From Solen grandis (taxonomy: Eukaryota > Mollusca > Bivalvia > Adapedonta > Solenidae), in NCBI GenBank assembly GCA_021229015.1, contig CM037785.1:34583062-34647061 (forward strand): a stretch of 64,000 nt of DNA, written 5' to 3'. Numbering within the stretch: the stretch's first letter is position 1; the number at the start of each line of letters is the position of its first letter. Below, one piece after another: positions 46,694 to 58,100 of this stretch. Under the pieces are notes generated by a model that was not told the origin of the DNA, searched no databases, and worked only from the letters and a program-made list of their open reading frames with translations. The translations under genes were made by a program, and so were the position numbers.

Positions 46694-47070
46694 CTGAAAT
46701 GCTTGAAGAGAAGTTGACAAGTCCTGCATCAGATGTACTGCTGAAGTTTTATCAAGAAGACTTAGAACATTTGTCAGATTGTGGAAATATTTCTGGATAT
46801 CAGTCTGATCCTAGGAATGACCTAACCATAAAATATAAAAAAAGAAATAAAGATAAAGTGAAAGAGACTTTAGATAGTCTCAAGAAAAAAGTTTATCAGG
46901 ACTCAGAAATATATCCAGTGAAAGTTCATCAGATAGATTCAGCCAGGAAATTTGTAAAGGACAATAAAAGTAAACCCGATGTTCTTTATGTATTGGATGA
47001 GTCAAAAGGAAGAGTCACCATTTTTGTTAAAGAATTCAGTAAAAAGGAGCCAGCATTGCATGCATTAAAG
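46694..47070 (+). CDS. Exon of an unidentified gene, next to the gap
   Basis: The acceptor TTTGTCATTGCAG precedes 46694 and the donor GTATGT follows 47070. The 377-bp exon starts in phase 1 (GCT would complete with a G from the 31327 exon) and ends in phase 0. The peptide of about 125 residues starts AEMLEEKLTSPASDVLLKFY. It has a lysine-rich helical segment (KKRNKDKVKETLDSLKKKV) and ends in two strand-like pieces (DVLYVLDESKGRVTIFVKEF). The length without stops, the balanced composition and both splice sites make this a real exon with fair confidence. I do not recognise the protein. The fold pattern could suit an RNA-binding or ubiquitin-like module, but that is speculation. The next exon would lie beyond or inside the gap at 47126. 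Confidence 0.6.
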
Positions 47071-47125
47071 GTATGTATACAATTTCAAAGTATGGACACA
47101 TTTAACCGATGTTCTTTATGTATTG

Positions 47126-47225
47126 NNNNNNNNNNNNNNNNNNNNNNNNNNNNNNNNNNNNNNNNNNNNNNNNNNNNNNNNNNNNNNNNNNNNNNNNNNN
47201 NNNNNNNNNNNNNNNNNNNNNNNNN
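47126..47225. other. Assembly gap, 100 N
   Basis: 100 unknown bases. The 20 bases before the gap (47106-47125) repeat 46976-46995 of the preceding exon exactly, which makes the join suspect. Confidence 0.99.
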
Positions 47226-48149
47226 TATATAAGTGACCCTCCCCCATTTATTTAATTCAATAGTTTATTTCCAAGATTTACATAGTAAATGACATTGGAC
47301 AAAGCATATAGTAACAAAATATATTGGTTATGGCGGTTGTTTTCAATTAATTATGGTATTGAGTATAATAATATTATATCATCAAGCAAAAATTCACCCA
47401 CCCGCCGTTGTGTGGGCATCTGTTTTTGATTAGGCAGGCTGCCACAGTCTGTCACAGGTATTGTTCAACAGTGCATATGTTGCTAAATGGGGTTGTATAT
47501 AGTCATTCACAGTTTGTAAAAAAGTTGTGAACATACCAAATACATACCAAAAATGATCCTAAAAGTTCTCTATTATTCTTTTTTTTATTCGAGCAAATAT
47601 AAATCTTCTTTTTTTTTCTTTCTCTCTCTGTTGATTTATTTTGTCTACTTTATTTTGTTCTTTCTTTCTTTCATTTTTTCATTTATTTTGTTCTTTCTTT
47701 CTTATTTTATTTTTGTTGTAAAATTATCATAAAAGAGGACATTAATTTTTGAAATAAGTTATGTATCACTCATTACTTTCATTCTCTCATTTCTTCCCTC
47801 AACACATGTTTATATGTCGGAAATCAACACAAATTTTATTACTTGTTTATTCAATAAGAGAAATTCTGTTGAATAAAATGTAACGAAATGTCTCTAGCAA
47901 AAGCAAATAAAAAACAAAAAGATCTTGCATTGTCAGAATTATGTCCTTCAGGCTCATTTTAATTACTACAAAAATGCGTATCTCTAAATTTTCAATATCA
48001 AAACTTTAATTCTGAAATAAATGCCGTATGATCCTATAATCATGCAGTTACAAAATTGACTCCAAATAATAAATGTAATAAAGAATAATTATGTAAGGGA
48101 CCATAAACTAAACAACCCACATATTATCACTATCATTCATTATATGTTT
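47226..48149. other. AT-rich, T-rich stretch, no gene seen
   Basis: It includes low-complexity (CTTT)n-like runs at about 47600-47720. No exon is supported. Confidence 0.4.
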
Positions 48150-48366
48150 GGGGCCTCCGTGGCCGAGAGGGTTAAGTCGCTGACTTTGCACTCACTCTGC
48201 CCCTCACCGCGTGTGTTTGAATCCCGGCAGGGTCATTCGGATTTTCATGTGAGGAAGCCTTCAAGCTGGCTTGCGGTAGGTCGGTGGTTCCACCTGTAAT
48301 TAGCTGGACGTCGCTATATGACTGAAATACTGTCGAAGCGACGGTTAACTTAAATGTCAAGTCAAG
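48150..48366 (+). mobile_element. tRNA-derived SINE with perfect 13-bp target duplication
   Basis: It starts GGGGCCTCCGTGGCCGAGAG and has the B box GTTTGAATCCCGG and the TGTGAGGAAGCCTTCAAG body. It ends in TGTCAAGTCAAG. A deletion of about 45 bp relative to the 33.7-kb copy removes the GCATTCGGGGTCTTCC segment. TCATTATATGTTT flanks both sides (48137-48149 and 48367-48379). Confidence 0.88.
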
Positions 48367-50391
48367 TCATTATATGTTTATTGCTTTGTGTAAAACTAGC
48401 CTACTATCTCACTTCCATTGTAGCAGGTAATTTAGTTATGCATCAACCCATCAGAGGTTTTACCGTAACATATAGGTACTATATTGGCTAAAGACTCCAG
48501 GCAGTGATGACCAGCAATTAGCAGGTCTGATCACAGCAGATGGGGGCCTGGCTCAGTGGGACATCACATTCCTTTCGAGATGCCTTTTAAGTCTTGGTCA
48601 CATATAAAGCATTTTGAATTTTGTTGTTTTTCTGGTATTTTAACTTGGCTGATCAGGTTTGAAACTGTTGATCATCACGAAAACCGTTGCATTTGCAGTA
48701 TGCAAATCTAGTTCGTATTATGCGTTTAAACTGTGGCGAAGAGTCAATGTTATCAGTCATGTGATGACATTCTAAAACAGAATGTCTAAACATGGGATTC
48801 ATAATTCTAAATAAGGTTCACTACCGTCCGTAACGCTATTGTCTGTGATGGAGAAACCACCCATTCTATTACAATTACGGAATATTGCACTTGGTGACCA
48901 TGCGTCTGTAGATTGGTTTTGAAAGACGTAATTCAAACACATAGTTAAAACCCAAATTTTTAGTCAATGACCATCTGTGAACGAGCTGCTTTTTTTAAGC
49001 ATCGGTTAGTCCTTTTTTAGGTTAGGAACAGCATGATCTGGTGTAAAAACGTAACATTGTCCTCCTACTTGTCCCTGCTTTCCTACTTACAGCAAGTCTG
49101 TATTCTTTGTCAGACATGCCAAGCTTAGATGAGGCAAACACTGAAGTGAAATTGAGTATTGAATTAGTGGTCAATTAATAAAGGAATTAATAAACAAGTT
49201 ATTTTAAAACGCTAACAAAAGGCCCACTGAGGCGGGGCAATATACGCCCAAAGGCAAATTCACATGAAGATATTATTGTATAAAGTACTGTTTAAAATAT
49301 AAGGAAGCAGTTTTATTGTTGCTAATGTCATGGATGATGATCTTTCGTAAATGCAAAGAAAAAAAGTTTCAAGTTAAAAATAACATACCTATAATACATA
49401 GAAATAGAATATAAATGAACTTATTGATATATACCTCTAATTTGTAATGAATATTCATACATGTGTGGAGAGTGAAACTTGTGTTTTAATACGTAGTTCC
49501 CACATCAGTAAATATCCTTACTCTTGCTGGCCATATTTATTTTTAACTTCCAAGAAGTTTAATATGAATGAGATATAGGAGAAAAAATTCATTTTCATAC
49601 ATTTTTCTTCATATCTGCTCCAAAAAATGTTAACACCATTAAAAAGGTCTTGAAATTCATACATATTTTTAGGATTAAATATTCTTACAAAGATACAAGT
49701 AAATGCTAAAAAAAATAGGCAAATTTATATCCCACGCCAAATAATGCAAATTTAGTAAGCATTAAAAAAAAAAAAAAAAAAAAAAAAAATCTACCCCAAG
49801 AACAGTCGAACTGACAACGCAAAATCCATATCCACCGCTTTCAGCGGGGTTAAAAAAAGAACTTTAAGGAGAATCCTTTTTTTTTTCATAATTAAAATGA
49901 TTAATTAATGCTGTTCAATTTGACAAATTCACTAAAATTATGGCTCAAAAACGCACAATATATTTTTGTTTTGTCTGCATATACACAAAATCATAAGCAA
50001 ATCATAAGCGAATTGTTAATGATGTTTATGTCAAGTGTTATTACTGTAATATCTACAAAAATTTAACACTGCTTTATTACAGGCCCTTGACATTGTCAAA
50101 GATATATTAATTAAATTATAAAGGGAGAGGGATAAAAAAACATAATTATGGATAAGTGCTTTAGTGTCTTCATTTCTTTTGGATGGACAATCAAAGTTAG
50201 ATTTTGGAAAATCCTTTGTTCTGATCAGTGAAAGAGACCAGCGTTACGCACGAGAGACTCACCTTTAAAGACCCTTATATAAATATCACTTTCCCGTTTA
50301 CAGTATTCTGACCATTAGTCACCAGTGCTCGGAATATATACTCTTCGAAATAAGAACCGAAAGTACGCACACAATTACATTTGATAAATAT
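48367..50391. other. No supported gene
   Basis: AT-rich DNA with a long A-run at about 49764-49789. I see no exon, including none resembling the N-terminal half of SLC23 that should lie upstream of 55019. Confidence 0.4.
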
Positions 50392-51255
50392 ATGAATCAC
50401 GATATTGATAAAAGTGGAAAGGAAGCTATTCCTTTCATCACCCTTGACAAAGACGACATAAAGAGAAACAAATTTGACAGTGCCAAGGATTCACCTTGCA
50501 AATACAACATGGACACAATAGATGAGATTATCGTACAGTCGGGTGACAACATGGAGACCAATGTTGCAAACATAACTCTCGGGGATGGCGACCTCACGCA
50601 AATTAGTAAAAACTAGAACAATCGCTTGAGACAAGGATGAGTGCTTTGGTCGTATCAATTGTTGACGGAGTTGTTTCGGGTCTTACTACAAAATTACAGA
50701 CTTGCAGTAAGAGAACACGAACCTCAAGACCCGTATTGCAGCTCTGGAACTAAAAGCAAAACGCCGCAGAACAGTACAGCCGCCGTAATTGTCTGTGGAT
50801 ATTTAGGCTTGCTGAAGAACTTGGGGGAAAACTCGGACGAAAAGGTGATGTAGTTAGCCCAAGACCTAGGAGTGAACTAAACCCTGGATGAAGTTGATCG
50901 GAGCCACAGACTTGGAAACACAAATCAAATGCTTTAGCAATCTCGGAAAAAGTGACCGTGCTGTCCAGAGATGTAATTGTAAAATTTGTCTCATAGTGCG
51001 CCCGCCAGAAAAACTTTCTCTCTGAAATCTCAGCTAAAAAACTGTGGTCATAAGGGAATCTTCGTTAATGAAGATTTTACACGGGAGAGGAGTAACATTT
51101 ATTTCGAGGCTAGAAAACTGGTGAAGTTGAAAAATATTAACAGTGCCTGGAGCTCCGATGGCACCATAATTTTCAAAGACAATAATTCTAAGTTTCACCG
51201 GATTGACTTCAAGGGGACCCTTGTTGAACTAAAGCGCCTGGTAGGTGCAGAGTAA
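50392..51255 (+). pseudogene. LINE ORF1-like protein, broken
   Basis: Three consecutive open segments in different frames read as one decayed protein. The first starts MNHDIDKSGKEAIPFITLDK. A middle part follows at 50641-50853. The C-terminal part contains SLKSQLKNCGHKGIFVNEDF then TRERSNIYFEARKLVKLKNI and SAWSSDGTIIFKDN, ending near 51255. The last part resembles the RNA-binding C-terminal region of LINE ORF1 proteins (pattern I.VNEDLT..R..L...AR.L). In a live element ORF1 packages the RNA. At least two frameshifts are present. The endonuclease remnant of apparently the same element lies about 1.7 kb downstream. Confidence 0.65.
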
Positions 51256-52035
51256 CTTTTTTTTTAACAGTATACATTAGTCCCCCACTCCCCAACCAGG
51301 CCAGTATACGGCCGTTATACGGTCACTTTACTCACTATTATAGTTGTCTGTTACATAATCTTAACATAGTTTTACAGTTAGTATCCCTAGGAGTGACGCT
51401 AACGTGTACATACATGCGTGTGTTTAGCCACATGAATTATTTGAGCTGATCTTAAGGATCCATTCACGAATACTTGTTCCGTTATGTACCTTACAGCAAA
51501 CTTCTATGTAAACGCCCTAAAGCTGGCATCTAGCACTATTGATCACAAGTGTTCTTTGTGTCTGTTTAACCCTAAATACTCATGTTAGAAATCTCCTTAT
51601 ACTAGCTACTTCGCCTAAGTTAAAATCCAAAATAGACTATGTTTAAGTAAAATGTTTAAATGTAGCATATGTAGCGTAGTGTATAAGTCCTCGTACATTA
51701 CCAAAATAACACAATCTGTGTGTCTAACATCGAAGCCAACAAATGTGTCTTTTAGCTTTAAATATCCACATCCGAAATGTTTATCTATTTTTGTAGCCAG
51801 TTACATGTTTGATAATGGGTGGTTATATATGTACATACGTATATTGTGTTTTTTGTATCGCTGTTATGAACATGTGCATCCATGTGTGTATCTGTATTAT
51901 GTATATATGTTCAGTGGAACAATTTGTCAATAACAGTGCTGTTAATGTATTTGTGCGACAAATGTATACATGTTTTTCTGAGTTCATGCAAAAGTTACAA
52001 GTCTATCTACATGTCTAACGCAGAACTAGAAGTGT

Positions 52036-52042
52036 ATGTATG

Positions 52043-52071
<29 letters not shown>
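52036..52071. repeat. (GTAT)n microsatellite
   Basis: About nine tandem GTAT units, lying between the ORF1 and endonuclease remnants. Confidence 0.9.
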
Positions 52072-52073
<2 letters not shown>

Positions 52074-52779
52074 TCAAAAACATTTTAGACATCTAAATTC
52101 CGTTATACGAATCACTTATGTGATAGATTGGTTATTGCATAACCAGTTACATGTCAATGGAAACAATTTTTTTAAGGTGAACATGATCGTACATGTATGC
52201 ATCGTAGCTACTCGTAGAGCAACAAGTACAACAAAAGTATCTATGTATATATGTATCTAAACTATAACTTGTTCCTAATTATTTCACTGTAATGCCAATA
52301 TCTTTGTATGTTTCCATTTTTTCCATTTTCTACTTTTTATTATCTTTCTGGATGTGTTATCACACCCATTCACCACACAAACCAGCTTCATCTTCTTATG
52401 TCATCTCTCCTGTAGCGAGGCCCTTCTCTGTAATATCAATGTTCTGGATGCGGTACGTTCATAATCCAATCTTCTGATAAACCGGCATGTATCCACAAAA
52501 CAAAAGATATATCAACACTGAATTATTTTGCCTGCATGTAAAATTCCGTCTATTTGCCGTGCTATGCTTTGGATTCCATGTGCACTTTAACATCAATCAC
52601 TCTTACAGCATATTAGTTGAAAGAACATCATTTAAAAAATATCAAGGTAACGCGTTATACATAAGTAAAATGTACACATATAACGAATATTCATTTCACA
52701 CGTTTTATGATAAGTATTTTAATAACGATTCCATCTTTTAGCTTCCTACTCCTATTTCTGATATCTCTCTCTGGCGATG

Positions 52780-53400
52780 TCCATCCGAATCTGTGTCCAC
52801 TGGAAGTCGACGAACTTCATTTGCATCTAACTCCAGTAGTCATTGTTCTTTAGACAACATTGACCTGTCAAAAAAAGCATCAGGAATAAGTTAGATATAC
52901 TATTTACGGAACTTCAAAATTCGATATAATGACATTTACTGAAACTTGGCTTAATGACTCTGTTAAAACTGATCAGCTGTGTCTGGAATATTTTCATTCT
53001 CCTGAAAGTAAAGATTGTACATGCGGAAATTGTAGGGATGTCTTATTGTACATTAGAAATAACCTTCATTTTCGAAGGAGAATAGACTTAGAACAATTAA
53101 AGGTAGAATGTATAAGGATAGAGGTTATTCAAATACCAAATCAGTTCTTTTTATGAAAATATTATCAGTTCTCGCAGCATGAAAATATTATCAGTTCTCT
53201 ACATCTAGCAGTCGATACAGGTATCACAAATATTATAGTTAAAGGAGAATTTCATTTAAATATTTTGAATGAACAATCTGCTAGAAAGATTTCGTAGAGA
53301 ATTATCATTTACACAATGTATAAAAAGTTTGTCCACAATGATTCAAATAATATACATTGACTTCATAGCAGTTGATACTTACAGTAAAGGTCATAAAAAA
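52780..53400 (+). pseudogene. LINE ORF2 endonuclease remnant
   Basis: MTFTETWLNDSVKTDQLCLE (from 52929) is the apurinic-type endonuclease block of CR1/jockey LINEs (family pattern ..TETWL...). It is followed by FHSPESKDCTCGNCRDVLLY, IRNNLHFRRR and LEQLKVECIRIEVIQ. After a short insertion and a frameshift the reading resumes at about 53203 as VDTGITNIIVKGEFHLNI, where GDFN would be expected. No RT domain follows, so the element is 3'-truncated or interrupted. Confidence 0.75.
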
Positions 53401-53704
53401 TCCTCTTTTTTTCACCATCCAGAGTAGTGATTGTGGTAGAAGAGAAACTCTGTATATCCCATGGCGCCAAGAACCTACCCATGTACGTTTTAAGAGACAT
53501 CGATGGGGCCAAAGACTTTTTTTTTTCTCTCATTGTTGCTGCCCACTTCACAGACACCTGAGATCATCATGAAATAAACTCATAAATATAGGACATTCAT
53601 GGATAAGTAGCTTAAAGTTCAACAAAAACTTAGCATGTGACTATCCTAATGCATTTGTCACTTTTTTTTATTGAATTAAGGGGTACATATACCAGCAATT
53701 ATTG

Positions 53705-53904
53705 GGTTGAATCAAGGTCGGGACTTCGGATTTTCATGTGAGAAAGTCTTCCAGTTGGCTTTCGGTAGGTCGGAGGTTCTACCCGTGTGGCCCCTGTTCC
53801 TTGAATAATGTAAAAAGGTCCCCCGGGGTCTACCTCCCTCTGTAATTAGCTAGACGTCGCTTATATGACTAAAATACTGTAGAAGCGACGGTAAACTCAA
53901 ACAA
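53705..53904 (+). mobile_element. SINE fragment, diverged, with 13-bp target duplication
   Basis: It starts at the B box (GGTTGAATCAAGGTCGG), keeps GATTTTCATGTGAGAAAGTC and GGTAGGTCGGAGGTTCTACC, and has an extra CCCCTGTTCC insertion. It ends GAAGCGACGGTAAACTCAAA. CCAGCAATTATTG (53692-53704) and CCAGCAATTAATG (53905-53917) flank it. Confidence 0.75.
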
Positions 53905-53917
53905 ACCAGCAATTAAT

Positions 53918-55018
53918 GATAGTTAATACCACCTAGTAGATAAGTAACCAATCACGTTCCAAGTTTCAAGTAAAAAGGGGCCATAATTCATGTTTTGATT
54001 TTTTGAAAAATTTACTCTCTCCTGCTTTGTCGGATTCATGATCAACAACTTTTTTAAAATTTGATGTGAATATATCATTTATTCATATTTTAAAAACATA
54101 TGTGCTCTTCGTGTAAGTCTATATAATATCCTATTGCAATCCTATTATCTGAACATCCCTGATACAGAACAACTAAATATCTTTTCTTTTAAATTTCCGG
54201 CTTTAGAATCTTCACTCCCAAATGACATGTTTCCAGTGGAGGAACTGTCTGATACTATCTGTAAAGTTTTGTATTTCAATAAACTTAACATGTGTTTATT
54301 TTCAACAATTTCTGGTACAAGCCGAGCAACAAATGTTGGCCATGAATGTTGAATTCTTCTAAATTAAAAGTAAAATAGTGATATTAATTAAGCGAAATGC
54401 TTAACCAAGGTTTCTTGTAACATTACGGTATAAATTTCATTTATCATCGAATGTTCCATAGCACTGCTGTTTGATATGAGTCACAATATTATGTGATAGC
54501 TTTTGGTTGGTAAATTTGGTTGTTCTGGGCAATAAGTTTAAAAAGAATCCTTCTCAATTATTGGAATAAATCACCTGAGTGTTCTAATATGAAAGGAACA
54601 CCAAGTGAACCTAAGCAAATATCGAGTGGTATACTCTCAAATTATATTGCTATGTATGTGGTTCGTGTACAACTTTCATATAACAACTGAGTCCATCTTG
54701 TGACTTAGACTGTAAAAACAATGTTCAAGGAACATTGCATGTTCTATAAAGTTCTTTTTTGCTAATGTTTAATGCCCTACCGACTCAGTTTCAGTCATTA
54801 TTTGGAGACTTGGTCAAATGCTGTCTCACTACGGTATCACGCTGAAGATAAATGGCATGATACAACATCCAGTTAAATTATTCTGACATTAGACAAAACG
54901 GTGTATTGCACAGCAAACAAGCTATTCGATTTAACGGACGAAAGTTACGGTTCGCTATGATTTTAGGTATACAATATACATGTACTGAGTTACGTCAATT
55001 TTTTTATTATCTTTTCAG
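53918..55018. other. Sequence upstream of the first visible SLC23 exon
   Basis: No promoter, start codon or additional SLC23 exon is recognisable. The open frame at 54134-54352 has no membrane segments and no splice support. Confidence 0.4.
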
Positions 55019-55139
55019 AAACATAGCCTTGATAATAATATTCTCCTTGCTTCTCGGGAAGTATGAAGTCCCATTTCCTGCATGTAACACTACGAAAGGA
55101 TGCTACATATACCGTATGCAAATATTCCAGTTATTTTCG
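55019..55139 (+). CDS. SLC23 exon a (membrane segment)
   Basis: The acceptor ATTATCTTTTCAG precedes it and the donor GTATGT follows. It encodes a hydrophobic helix IALIIIFSLLLGKYEVPFP and ends QIFQLFS, matching the QIFKMFP region of vertebrate SVCT proteins. It begins in phase 2 and ends in phase 0, so at least one coding exon must precede it. Confidence 0.85.
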
Positions 55140-58100
55140 GTATGTATCAAAAAAATAAAAAAAATTTTTTCTCATGCATTTTTATTTCAAGAGTCTAATG
55201 TATTTGTTTAAATTAGATTTATTGTCATACGATCGTATGGTTTGAATTTTTACACCAAAAAATGAATGTTTACAAACTATTGCAGTGAGGCTCGTCGAAG
55301 TGTATACACGTATCGCTTACAACAAATATAAATTTTGGGTATCCTTGAGATAAGGCTAAGCGTGTAGAAAATTTTGTTACGATTTATACCATAACATTTT
55401 TGTTGTGAATTGAAAATATTTCTTTTCTTTCTTTCTTAAGATCATCTTGGCCACTGGAATAAGTTGGATATTTTCCTACATACTAACAGAGTTTGACGTA
55501 TTACCCGGTAACTCTACCCATCCGAACTATATGGCACGTACAGACGCTCTTTCAGGAGTTATCGAAGGAGCGCCCTGGTTTTACTGGCCATATCCCTGTA
55601 GGTTTTTCATTTGCATACGCTTTACGAACTATGATTTTCTAAACTCACTCTCCAGTTTGTAATATAAATATGTCGTAAGCTTGATCGCAATACAGGAATA
55701 AATAATTTCACATTAACGGATTCGGAAAAGAACCAAACGTCATTGAAACCTGCTTGTTGTAACTCTCGATGACCAGTTTTTAATATTATGGTTAATACGC
55801 AATTCTCTACGCAATATGAAATTCAAAATGCAGTTATTCGATTTACTTACAAACAATTTTATATAATATTTTATAATTCGGATATAACGTTCGATATATA
55901 ATGGGAACCTGCCAAGTTCACTATATAAAGCCAATGTATTAGATGACTTCTTTTTACTATCCACTTGCAATGTCGCATATGTACTCTGAATAAGCATTCA
56001 AACTTTCCAATCTAAACACCCATACCTATTGAAACAAAGAAGAAGTAATCTACGTTACATTTTTTTTAATCAACGTTACCAATGTTAAAATATGCCTATA
56101 TTACAATATTTCTTTTAGACACAAACAGTGTGAACTTACTTAACCACTAGGTAATGGTCCACAACAGAGGAACATGTCAAATTTTAAGAAAAATTTCTAC
56201 ATAATAATGTAAGAGATGACACAAGTCGATATTTTTGTAATCTACGTTAACAACATTTGTATCAGCTTTATTTCACCTTTATCAAACCTAGGATAATATG
56301 GTATAATACTGATAACATGCCAATATCTTTGTAGATCTAATTTAATCAAAATATGGCGACAGAATATTTTGGTAAGCTAAAACAGGGACCAAAAACAATG
56401 TTATGTTATAAATCTAGTGGGCCTTGTCACCTATATTCGCGACAATTGTTTGAACTTATTGCGGTATTACATAAACATGTTGACATTTAAGGTGCATATA
56501 TTCATTTAAATAAAAACTATAATGAAAAGATATTCATATTTCTTACCTTGTTTTGGTTTTCTGAAGACAACTTGAACTTTTTTGTAGATTTTTTCTTAAC
56601 CCAAATTACAGACGCTTGCAATGGTGGAAAGTAGCAAATTTATAAAAAAGGGAAAAACTGAGTTTATATTAATTTGGAAGAAAATATTTCAGAACCTGGA
56701 AACTGTTGAAACTGATTTAAGACATTTTTAGAAATCAAATTTCTTGCCGAAATTGGAAAACTATGGTAACGTTGATTACATAACGTAAATTACATCCTGA
56801 TTATCATGGGCATGAATTTTCTCTCAACCTATTAAACTTTTACAAATAACAAAACACTGAGTGTTAAATCAGTCGAATCTAAGTGATGATAGTCAAATAA
56901 GAGCTCTCTATGCTACATTAATTGGGTAATAGCAGTAACGTAGATTACAGTCTTAACTTTCCTTTACAAAAATCGTTTGTGCTTATGTTTTTATACGTAT
57001 TTACTTATGTTAAACCAACTTATAACGTGTTTCTTGTGAATATATTTCTCTGTACAAACTATGTAACGTTTATTACATTGGTTTTGGCGACAATTCGTTT
57101 TGGTTTATAAAAAAATATAAAGGGCTTAACCAAGATTTTGATTATTATTGCAAATTTCAATACGTCATCGGACATTTGATAAAAAATATGTTCATTTTGT
57201 GATAATATGATGCAGTATTTGTGCGTTAAATCATATTACCCTTTACGGCGACAGCGTATTTTTGTTGAAATTGATATTTTCGGTCTTTTTTTAAAAAATA
57301 TACCATTAACACACAGTTTTTTTTTTATATGACTTAAAGGTTGATGCTATGCAATGTTAATAAAATAACAAAACTAATCAATATCATTGTTCATGTATCA
57401 ACTATGGTTTAGCGACACTCAAAATTTAAACTTGGGCCTATCTTGTGAGAACAGGTGTGCAAATGTTTATCATTTGGAGACGATTTGGCTCTGTGCCTCT
57501 TTCCTCTCCGGCTTGGTAATAACATATATTAACTGCACTTCTTATCACCTTAATCCATTTATTAAAATACATTTTCATCCTATTAATCCATTAAAATCCC
57601 TATTTTTCACATCAACAATAAAACACCCCCAAAAAACAAGAACAAAAAACAAAACAAACAAAAAAAACAACAACACACAAACAACGACAACAACAATAAC
57701 AAAAATAGGACCATTTTCACGCGTGCACAATATACATGTTTGATACACACACCATTATTAGGTATTTTATCTTTATTAAAAAAAACATGTCGATTATGTT
57801 AGATCTTCGCATTAATACACTTATATTTTAAAGATGAAAAAGCCAACGTATACTTTTAATTGAATTTTATTGACAGCGTTCAAACATACTCTATAAGCAC
57901 TATTATTATTTTGACAATTTATATATATTATTCAAATGTAACTACTTCTTAGACAAATACTTGTAATATTTGATAAAATGATTACATTTTCTAATATTAT
58001 AATTATATTCAAGTGCAAAGAGAATAATTCATTAACATATATGCACGTTAAAAACATTTATAATTTAAGACAGTATGGCGTGAAAAGGCGTTCAAACGGT

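Noticed and set aside
53363..53572. Frames on both strands near 53.4 kb as an exon
   Set aside because: A pyrimidine-rich TTTTTTTCACCATCCAG could be an acceptor, but no donor in phase and no family match were found, and LINE remnants adjoin.
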